Positions 1 through 4,644 of a stretch of 6,890 bases of DNA are shown one piece after another. The translations under genes were made by a program, and so were the position numbers. The notes below the pieces were generated by a model. It was given only the letters and a program-made list of their open reading frames with translations. It searched no databases and was not told where the DNA came from. Origin of the DNA: an uncultured Clostridia bacterium (GTDB taxonomy: Bacteria > Bacillota > Clostridia > Christensenellales > UBA1242); NCBI GenBank assembly GCA_944372745.1, contig CALWAB010000038.1, forward strand, positions 1 to 6,890, in the 5' to 3' direction. Position 1 is the first letter of the stretch, and each line of letters begins with the position of its first letter.

Positions 1-372
1 AGTAATACTACTCTATATGCAATATGGACAAAAAATACAAGTACAGTTGACATAAATATCACATTGAATACGCCTAATGCTAATGGTATAGTTATTTACA
101 TAATGAATGGCACAAAAGACAATTACACAAGTATGACACAAATAGTAGTCAGCAGTTCACAAACTGTGACATTAGAACTAATGAAAGACACAGCATACAC
201 AATCATAGTATCTAAACCATACATATATACATTGTCATTTAGCGGTGGTGGAGCAATCAACAACAATTCATACACATTTATGACCGCAGACGCAGACACT
301 ACAACTACTCAATCAGTTATCATTTCAGGTGCAACAAGTGGCAGTGGTTTCAATAATTCAATAATTATTTAA
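1..372 (+). CDS. C-terminal part of a secreted/surface protein with a Listeria-Bacteroides-type repeat end (5'-truncated by window)
   Basis: The frame is open from base 1 to a TAA at 370-372, giving 123 residues with no start in view, so the gene begins upstream of the window. A TTG at 64 is an internal codon without a ribosome binding site. The first visible residues (NTTLYAIWTK) look like the closing strand of an InlB B-repeat / Listeria-Bacteroides repeat (Flg_new type), which normally ends TLYAxW. The next ~110 residues are rich in Thr, Ser, Asn and short hydrophobic stretches, as in an extracellular beta-sandwich. There is no LPXTG motif, membrane anchor or basic tail: the protein ends SGFNNSIII. 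The repeat family is typical of exported, cell-wall-associated or adhesin-like proteins of Firmicutes. The role is inferred only from this repeat end and the composition; the ligand is unknown. Confidence 0.6.
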   Translation, partial: SNTTLYAIWTKNTSTVDINITLNTPNANGIVIYIMNGTKDNYTSMTQIVVSSSQTVTLELMKDTAYTIIVSKPYIYTLSFSGGGAINNNSYTFMTADADTTTTQSVIISGATSGSGFNNSIII

Positions 373-439
373 TTTTGTTATTAAAATTAATAAATGTGTA
401 ACATTTGACATTAATTGCTAATAATTGATTCGCTATTTG

Positions 440-468
440 TTGTCATTAAAAATTTTTGTATTTATAAT
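440..468 (+). promoter_or_regulatory. Predicted sigma-A promoter (TTGTCA-N17-TATAAT) for a short transcript
   Basis: The -35 box TTGTCA is at 440-445 and a perfect -10 box TATAAT at 463-468, with the ideal 17-base spacer. The predicted start is near 475. No convincing ORF follows. The first strong terminator is at 629-674, so the expected product is a non-coding RNA of about 200 nt. AT-rich DNA gives chance promoters, but exact spacing with a 5/6 -35 box and a 6/6 -10 box is better than most chance hits. Confidence 0.45.
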
Positions 469-474
469 GTAATA

Positions 475-674
475 GATAATATTTGCATTAATAAAATTAA
501 ATACACAAAATTAAATTTATATCTTACAATATAAAATATTTATTAAATTGATATATCAAAATGAAAATTAAAAATAGGTAATTAATTATTCACTTGCAGG
601 GGTTACAGGTGGAGAATTAGTTATATACAGCACAAACTATGCAGGGGTTAGCATTGTTTGTGCTTTTTATATTT
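475..674 (+). ncRNA. Candidate small RNA between promoter 440-468 and terminator 629-674
   Basis: This stretch is bounded by a good promoter and a strong intrinsic terminator and holds no convincing ORF. Its first 115 bases are extremely AT-rich. The 3' part (about 591-668) is a G-rich island that carries TGCAGGGGTTA twice, at 595-605 and 640-650; the second copy runs into the terminator loop. The G-rich, exposed AGGGG would be a plausible pairing or binding site, which is inference. One frame across the island reads without stops for about 40 codons but has no start codon or ribosome binding site. The alternative reading is that 373-674 is simply the long 3' untranslated region of the upstream surface-protein gene. 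Confidence 0.3.
629..674 (+). terminator. Strong intrinsic terminator
   Basis: The arms AGCACAAACTATGC (629-642) and GCATTGTTTGTGCT (651-664) pair over 14 positions with one T-T mismatch (638/655). They enclose an 8-base loop (AGGGGTTA), and TTTTTATATTTTT follows directly. The T-tract lies on the + side only, so it stops rightward transcription from the surface-protein gene and/or from the 440-468 promoter. Confidence 0.8.
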
Positions 675-703
675 TTGTAAAACTTTCTTATTTTACAATT
701 TTT
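675..703 (+). terminator. Second, weaker AT-rich terminator-like hairpin in tandem
   Basis: TTGTAAAA (675-682) pairs perfectly with TTTTACAA (691-698) around an 8-base loop, and five T residues follow (699-703). The stem has one G-C pair per arm, so it is weak alone. It lies immediately after the stronger terminator and could be a back-up. Confidence 0.35.
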
Positions 704-808
704 AGAGATAAATATATTTAATTAATTTATAAATCTTTTTTTATTAATAAATTACATAATTTACTTTTGCGGATATTTACGATAATGTCTTATTTATAGT
801 TGTATTTA

Positions 809-837
809 TTGACAAAAGATATTTTTAATGTTATATT
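809..837 (+). promoter_or_regulatory. Predicted sigma-A promoter (TTGACA-N17-TATATT) for the gene at 895
   Basis: A perfect -35 box TTGACA is at 809-814 and TATATT at 832-837, 17 bases apart. Transcription should begin near 844, giving a leader of about 50 nt. A perfect TATAAT also sits at 861-866, closer to the gene but without a recognisable -35 box; it is a possible alternative. Confidence 0.6.
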
Positions 838-894
838 TAATTTGTAAATTAAATATTTAATATAATATAAGTTGAAGGGAGAATATTAGGCGTT

Positions 895-1857
895 ATGGCA
901 AAAAGACTTGAGTATAGCCTTGGGCAGAGGGTTATTAGAAGCGAAAAGCACCCTAAAAAATGGCGTGACATTAAACCAAGTGATATAGCAGTTGATAGAC
1001 CTTTAATTTTGTGTTTAGGTGGAAATGGAACAGTGACTGATAGGCTCGCTAACGGTTATGCAAAGGCTGTCGAGAGTATGATGGGCATAGAGGCGGAAGA
1101 TAACTTCGTGGACATATATTCACTGCACTATGGTGGGCAAGAGGATGCGGCTATAGGAAATGTTTCTACTGATGAAATTGAAGAATTAGCAAAGGGCATA
1201 TTAATAAAACGCGTGCAAAATGAAAATGGTGATAGGTTAGCACTTGAACAAGCAATGAAAAATATGCGAAATGTAAATGTGGTCACATTTTCATTTGGTG
1301 CAAATGTTTTAAAGCATTTGATGAATTATACTGCTCAGTATATGGAGTACAACTTAGGATATGATGAAGATGAGATTCAAGATGTATTAAAGCAAGTTTT
1401 ACAAGTGTCCTTTGCTCCGTCTGTAAGTGAATTGCCTTTTACAACAAATTTTGTCATTAAATCTCTACAAGACAGGCAATTTGATTATGCTAGCGAATAT
1501 AAAGCATTATTTGGAAGTGAAAGCGTTGACTATGGTAAATTAATAAAAGACAATAATACTATTACAATGTATGTGAATAGACTGTCGGATGTGGATGGGG
1601 TAAACGAACACGATATATGTTTACTAAGACGCCCTAAGGATTTTTTGACTGAAAATAAAAGAGCCAATTTTGCGAGTATGTGCGTATCTTATGTGCTCAG
1701 TATTGGAGTACTTAATTCAAAAGAAAATATGGAAAATGGAAAGTTTATTCCTTTTGAAAATGTGGAGCAAGTATACAATATTTTGAATACGGAATTAAAA
1801 AAGGAAAATGAAATATGCAATCGCACTAAATTTAACAAAGATTTATCTAATCAATAA
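895..1857 (+). CDS. Orphan cytosolic protein with alpha/beta-hydrolase-like motifs
   Basis: A 320-residue protein with no signal peptide or membrane segment; I do not recognise the family by name. The start is ATG 895, preceded by AAGGGAG at 875-881. The 13-base spacing is long, but no better in-frame ATG, GTG or TTG lies closer. Several features recall an alpha/beta hydrolase. A hydrophobic strand LILCLGGNG (37-45) resembles an oxyanion-hole loop. Strand VVTFSFGANVLKHL (129-142) has the small-x-Ser-x-small pattern of a nucleophile elbow, with Thr replacing the usual first Gly and Ser133 as candidate nucleophile. Strand TITMYVNRLSDVDGVNEHD (222-240) supplies candidate acid Asp232 or Asp234 and candidate His239. 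The acid and histidine are closer together than in a canonical fold, so the triad is uncertain. The last ~30 residues are charged and Asn-rich. The gene has its own promoter and no terminator before the structured region 1866-2435, so transcripts may run into it. Fold and activity are inference. Confidence 0.8.
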   Translation: MAKRLEYSLGQRVIRSEKHPKKWRDIKPSDIAVDRPLILCLGGNGTVTDRLANGYAKAVESMMGIEAEDNFVDIYSLHYGGQEDAAIGNVSTDEIEELAKGILIKRVQNENGDRLALEQAMKNMRNVNVVTFSFGANVLKHLMNYTAQYMEYNLGYDEDEIQDVLKQVLQVSFAPSVSELPFTTNFVIKSLQDRQFDYASEYKALFGSESVDYGKLIKDNNTITMYVNRLSDVDGVNEHDICLLRRPKDFLTENKRANFASMCVSYVLSIGVLNSKENMENGKFIPFENVEQVYNILNTELKKENEICNRTKFNKDLSNQ

Positions 1858-1903
1858 TCATTGAATAGGGGGGCAGATTGTCAAGTCAAGTGCAACACTT
1901 TTT

Positions 1904-1926
1904 CTAGGGGATTTCCCATCCCCTAG
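1904..1926. repeat. Perfect 9-bp inverted repeat
   Basis: CTAGGGGAT (1904-1912) and ATCCCCTAG (1918-1926) are exact reverse complements around TTCCC. This is the first stable hairpin of the structured region. No T-tract follows on either strand, so it is not a terminator. Confidence 0.7.
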
Positions 1927-2015
1927 TACCCCAGTGGCAGGACAAGGGTGAGCCACCCTATGGCGTGGTCTTAGGTTTGTGTTAGCACTTGCTTTATAAG
2001 TTCTTTCCCAGCGGT

Positions 2016-2070
2016 GACCATAGCCGTACGCTAGTACCCTGCACCTATGGTCTTAGTTATGGGTACTAGC
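2016..2070. repeat. Two interleaved stems (pseudoknot topology)
   Basis: GACCATAG (2016-2023) is an exact complement of CTATGGTC (2045-2052). GCTAGTACCC (2030-2039) is an exact complement of GGGTACTAGC (2061-2070). The left arm of the second stem lies inside the loop of the first and its right arm lies outside, so both can form together only as an H-type pseudoknot; otherwise they are alternatives. CTAGTACCC also occurs at 1923-1931 and could compete for 2061-2069. Confidence 0.6.
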
Positions 2071-2104
2071 CAACTTTAGCACTTAAAAACTTAACAATAT
2101 AAAT

Positions 2105-2128
2105 CTTAGTGCTTTAACAAGCACTAAG
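2105..2128. repeat. Perfect 10-bp hairpin with TAAC loop
   Basis: CTTAGTGCTT (2105-2114) pairs with AAGCACTAAG (2119-2128) around TAAC. UAAC belongs to the UMAC tetraloop class, which takes a GNRA-like fold. A second hairpin with a different stem (2247-2266) has the same loop. Confidence 0.65.
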
Positions 2129-2129
2129 T
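2114..2129 (+). repeat. Module A, copy 1 (16-bp direct repeat)
   Basis: TTAACAAGCACTAAGT occurs here and again, identically, at 2340-2355. In this copy it contains the loop and right arm of the 10-bp hairpin. The similarity continues for a few bases into TATTT versus CTATTT. Confidence 0.65.
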
Positions 2130-2221
2130 ATATTTATTAAGTACTAAAACTATGCTATGGTACGCAAACAAAGGCCACTGTTGTACGCCAGTACCTAAGT
2201 CGTTCTAGGTACTCAAACTAG

Positions 2222-2243
2222 AGACCACGGCAGTGTGCCATCA
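2222..2243 (+). repeat. Module B, copy 1 (22-bp direct repeat, one mismatch)
   Basis: AGACCA is followed by a 16-base block containing GGCAGTGTGCCATCA. The module recurs at 2395-2416 with a single difference (C2228 versus G2401). Modules A and B occur in the same order twice, with A-to-B distances of about 93 and 40 bases, which suggests duplication of a unit and later divergence. Confidence 0.65.
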
Positions 2244-2246
2244 TAT

Positions 2247-2266
2247 CTTTGTGCTAACGCACAAAG
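2247..2266. repeat. Perfect 8-bp hairpin with TAAC loop
   Basis: CTTTGTGC (2247-2254) pairs with GCACAAAG (2259-2266) around TAAC. It shares the loop, but not the stem sequence, with the hairpin at 2105-2128. Confidence 0.6.
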
Positions 2267-2339
2267 TATCATTATTTAGCACTTAAGTTGTGTTTAGGCA
2301 CTCAACCAAACCACGCCACGGGGTGGTTTCACCCCTGCC

Positions 2340-2355
2340 TTAACAAGCACTAAGT
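2340..2355 (+). repeat. Module A, copy 2
   Basis: Identical over 16 bases to 2114-2129. Here the left arm of the hairpin is replaced; only TGC (2336-2338) with GCA (2347-2349), plus one T-A pair, can still close around a TAAC loop, so the hairpin looks degenerate. Confidence 0.6.
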
Positions 2356-2390
2356 CTATTTTTTAGCACCAAGTCTTATCTATGTACTAA

Positions 2391-2435
2391 TCAAAGACCA
2401 GGGCAGTGTGCCATCACACTCACCCCTTGCTTTGA
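2391..2435 (+). repeat. Module B, copy 2, inside an irregular closing hairpin
   Basis: The second copy of module B is 2395-2416. Around it, TCAAAG (2391-2396) pairs with CTTTGA (2430-2435), GGG (2401-2403) can pair with CCC (2423-2425), and AGTGTG (2405-2410) pairs with CACACT (2415-2420) around CCAT. The DNA to the right becomes AT-rich, so this looks like the right edge of the element. The T-runs that follow are scattered and do not make a standard terminator. Confidence 0.5.
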
Positions 2436-2600
2436 GTTTAATTATATTTTATTGATTTTTTTATTTGCAGTTTGTCTACAGACTTAGTTCAATAAGTATG
2501 GGGCTTTTTTATTTAATATCAAAGTATTATATCAATGAAATGCTTTTGTTTTAATGGTATGACTCAATGATAATTCGTCCTTGGAAGTTTTTTTTAGATA
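2436..2600. other. AT-rich spacer between structured element and AAA+ gene promoter
   Basis: I see no gene here. There are T-runs at 2456-2462 and 2505-2510 without good stems. The minus strand has a perfect TATAAT (2446 down to 2441) pointing into the structured element, but its -35 is poor. On the + strand, TTGTTT-N17-GATAAT (2546-2574) is a weak promoter candidate for the AAA+ gene. Confidence 0.5.
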
Positions 2601-2629
2601 TTGACAAGGGGTGAAACTTGTGTTACAAT
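2601..2629 (+). promoter_or_regulatory. Strong sigma-A promoter (TTGACA-N17-TACAAT) for the AAA+ gene
   Basis: A perfect -35 box TTGACA lies at 2601-2606 and TACAAT at 2624-2629, exactly 17 bases apart. Transcription should start near 2636, inside or just before the ribosome binding site AAAGGAG (2635-2641). The leader would therefore be only about 14 nt to the preferred start at 2650. Confidence 0.7.
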
Positions 2630-2649
2630 AGGCAAAAGGAGTAATGGTA

Positions 2650-4557
2650 ATGATAGACCTAAATTTCTTATATTGTTATTCAGTAAATAAGAGAAGAGAT
2701 AAAGAATTTAGTGCTGTAGATTATTTACAAGCACAAGCCTTAATCAAAGAGGATGCTCAAAACTTTTCAAATTTCTATGAAGGAGTAATCAGTGAGCGTA
2801 TATTAAATTGTGTAGACGATGCACACTCTGAATTGACTCCCATAGATTTATTTATATTGCTTTTAGATAAATATGGCTATACACCAATGGATTTTTTTGA
2901 AGTTTTGAAGATTAATGCACCTAAAGAAAAAAATATCGTAGACAAATTATTCTATAGTATTGCACCTGATTTGAGAATATTTGGAGCGATTAGAGAAATT
3001 CGTTGTAGAGAAAATTACGCATTTTTCTCAAATGCTAGACGCGATGATACAATGCCTTACGAATTGACAAGCACAGAAGGATATTTATTTAAAGCTCCAC
3101 TTGAGAAAATGGGCGATGAATGGTTAAGAAATGCTTTTTATTCTTTGGCAAATTTAGAAAAGAAAGAAACGGAAGCTATGGATGATATGAGAGTCGCGAC
3201 TTTGTGTTCTACATTTTATCTAACATCTTCAAATTTATTGAGTATTGACAAATTGCCTAAATACATTGATAGAAATATTGTAGAAGTTGTAAATCAGTTA
3301 AATGAATTTAGAGATAAAGATAAACTTGAACAAGCAATAAATATTAGGAATACATTATATGCTAACCTTTTTAATGAATACTTTTCTAAGAATTTCTGGG
3401 ATGAACAATATAATTTCTTAGATGGGCTTGTCGGCATTAATAAAAATGGTAAAGAAACTTATGATATTGAAAACGAAAGTGCTTCAATGATTTCATATCC
3501 ACAATACAAAAAGGATATGGTAGACAATTTGAATAAGACTAAAAAAGAAGAAAAACGCAATTCTAGTAAATTCAGCATTAATAAATCACAATGTGATGAT
3601 TTTCGCGGGATGATAGTAGGGCAAGATGAAGCAGTAGATTTAATTCTTGACAAATTAATAAGTGTAACTTGTGGATTTGTGAATAAAGAACGCCCAATAG
3701 TATCTTTGTTATTAAATGGTCCTACAGGTGTTGGGAAAACTCAAACTGCTAAGGCGATGGCAGAAACTTTCTTTGATGATAAACTTTATACAGTAGATAT
3801 GACACACTTTAAGAGCGAAGCAGACATAAATATGTTAATTGGTTCTTCTGCTGGTTATGTGGGATACGATGACAAGAATGCTTTTATAGAGTTTATTAAA
3901 AACAATCCTAAGTGTGTTTTACTCTTTGATGAAATTGACAAGGCAAGTCCAGTTTGTTTGCCATTTATGATGCGTCTACTTGACGAAGGTAAATTCACAA
4001 CAGCCAAAGGCGAAGTAATAGATGTATCACAATGTGCAATAATTGCGACAACCAATCAAAAGGCAAATATCAGCAAAGATTCTGCCAATAGAAACCTTGA
4101 AGAAATGTCTGCTCATTCAGGGGAAATTGGTTCACCATTTCTAAAAGAGTTTATGGGGCGTTTTGACAATGTGCTTGAATACAATGAGTTGACTACAGAC
4201 AATTTGAGAGACATTCTCAAACAAAAACTTGACGAAACTATTGAAAATTTTGAAGAAAATTCAAGCAATGCCTTAATTCTTAATTATGGCGAAGTATTAA
4301 TTGATGACATTTTAAATAGAGCAAACTCCAAAGTCACAGGTGCTAGGGCATTGAATGAAAGTATACAAGATTTGTTTATTAGACCTATAACACGATTTAT
4401 AATTAATAATCCTAAAGTGCACGAAGCAAGAATTTGTGTGCTTGACAAAAATAAAATATCAGTCAATGATGAAATAGTAGAAATAGACAATAAAAAGAAA
4501 CAAAGTATGGAAACAGCAAAGAAAGCTTATCAAGAAAACTTAGTATATTTTGGATAA
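2650..4557 (+). CDS. Single-ring Clp/Hsp100-type AAA+ ATPase with novel N-terminal half
   Basis: A 635-residue protein when started at ATG 2650, which lies 8 bases after AAAGGAG; an ATG at 2644 is only 2 bases after it. Residues ~316-615 form one AAA+ module like the second ring (D2) of ClpA/ClpB/ClpC: Walker A GPTGVGKT (357-364), pore loop GYVGY (402-406, Tyr403), Walker B VLLFDE (423-428), sensor-1 Asn469, Arg-finger FMGRFD (Arg504) and sensor-2 GAR (Arg566) in a D2-small-like C-terminal subdomain. All key residues are present, so it should hydrolyse ATP and thread or remodel protein as a hexamer (family knowledge). There is no first AAA+ ring, no recognisable Clp N-domain, zinc finger or M-domain coiled coil, and no clear IGF/VGF ClpP-docking loop. 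Residues 1-~295 are mostly helical-looking, unrecognised, and probably choose the substrate; a Lys-rich linker (296-307) joins the halves. It is monocistronic, with its own promoter and terminator. The AAA+ class is firm; the target and cellular role are unknown. Confidence 0.9.
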   Translation: MIDLNFLYCYSVNKRRDKEFSAVDYLQAQALIKEDAQNFSNFYEGVISERILNCVDDAHSELTPIDLFILLLDKYGYTPMDFFEVLKINAPKEKNIVDKLFYSIAPDLRIFGAIREIRCRENYAFFSNARRDDTMPYELTSTEGYLFKAPLEKMGDEWLRNAFYSLANLEKKETEAMDDMRVATLCSTFYLTSSNLLSIDKLPKYIDRNIVEVVNQLNEFRDKDKLEQAINIRNTLYANLFNEYFSKNFWDEQYNFLDGLVGINKNGKETYDIENESASMISYPQYKKDMVDNLNKTKKEEKRNSSKFSINKSQCDDFRGMIVGQDEAVDLILDKLISVTCGFVNKERPIVSLLLNGPTGVGKTQTAKAMAETFFDDKLYTVDMTHFKSEADINMLIGSSAGYVGYDDKNAFIEFIKNNPKCVLLFDEIDKASPVCLPFMMRLLDEGKFTTAKGEVIDVSQCAIIATTNQKANISKDSANRNLEEMSAHSGEIGSPFLKEFMGRFDNVLEYNELTTDNLRDILKQKLDETIENFEENSSNALILNYGEVLIDDILNRANSKVTGARALNESIQDLFIRPITRFIINNPKVHEARICVLDKNKISVNDEIVEIDNKKKQSMETAKKAYQENLVYFG

Positions 4558-4562
4558 AAAAG

Positions 4563-4617
4563 AACCTCTTAATTTTAAGTATTTTGATTTACTTTAAATT
4601 AAGGGGTTTTGTTTTTT
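4563..4617. terminator. Bidirectional intrinsic terminator between convergent genes
   Basis: AACCTCTTAATTTTAAGT (4563-4580) pairs with ACTTTAAATTAAGGGGTT (4591-4608) over 18 positions with one G-T pair and one T-T mismatch, around a 10-base loop. On the + side TTTTGTTTTTT follows. On the minus side the complementary A-run at 4556-4561 gives a T-tract. It therefore ends both the AAA+ gene and the minus-strand SIMPL gene. Confidence 0.88.
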
Positions 4618-4644
4618 ACAATAAGGTTTATACCTTTTTTAATA

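Larger units (their letters stand above)
1866..2435. ncRNA. Candidate large structured RNA or palindrome-rich repeat element
   Basis: No plausible ORF lies here on either strand. G+C over 1921-2400 is 207/480 (43%) by hand count, against about 10-15% in the other intergenic DNA sampled. It is packed with perfect inverted repeats: 1904-1912/1918-1926, 1945-1950/1954-1959, 2016-2023/2045-2052, 2030-2039/2061-2070, 2105-2114/2119-2128, 2190-2197/2206-2213, 2247-2254/2259-2266, 2320-2325/2330-2335 and 2405-2410/2415-2420. A long-range helix pairs 1950-1969 with 2310-2329. TCAAAG (2391-2396) and CTTTGA (2430-2435) close the last hairpin. Two modules are duplicated, and a GCACT/GTACT core recurs throughout in both orientations. 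This resembles large ornate bacterial RNAs as a class, but I see no signature of RNase P RNA, tmRNA, a group II intron domain V or a tRNA. Strand is open: UAAC loops and G-U pairs in the long helix favour +, while a perfect -10 box at the right edge could start a minus transcript. A DNA-level palindromic repeat family is the main alternative. Confidence 0.45.

Noticed and set aside
64..372. Gene starting at TTG 64
   Set aside because: The frame is open back to base 1 with repeat-like residues (NTTLYAIW) before it and no ribosome binding site, so TTG 64 is internal.
405..433. Promoter from TTGACA at 405-410
   Set aside because: The -35 box is perfect, but no acceptable -10 box lies 16-18 bases downstream; the pair 440-468 is better.
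585..718. Stop-free frame across the G-rich island (reads AGVTGGELVIYS...)
   Set aside because: No start codon or ribosome binding site, and it contains the terminator hairpin; it is at best a decayed fragment.
1851..1864. TCAAT/ATTGA inverted repeat at the hydrolase-like gene stop codon
   Set aside because: Five A/T-rich pairs with no T-tract; expected by chance in AT-rich DNA.
1888..1903. Mini terminator AAGTG-CAA-CACTT with T-run after the hydrolase-like gene
   Set aside because: A 5-bp stem with a 3-base loop is too weak to call; the gene appears to lack a clear terminator.
1866..2435. RNase P RNA, tmRNA, tRNA, group II intron or CRISPR array
   Set aside because: I looked for the ACAGAA-type P RNA core, a tmRNA acceptor end, a GGTTCGA T-loop, a domain V hairpin and regularly spaced identical repeats; none is present.
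2482..2510. Terminator at ACTTA/TAAGT followed by TTTTTT
   Set aside because: The stem is 5 bp with few G-C pairs, and seven bases (ATGGGGC) separate it from the T-tract.
3459..4490. Minus-strand frames of 64-68 codons within the AAA+ gene
   Set aside because: They lie antisense to a fully supported coding gene, have no domain-like content or ribosome binding sites, and are by-products of its codon pattern.
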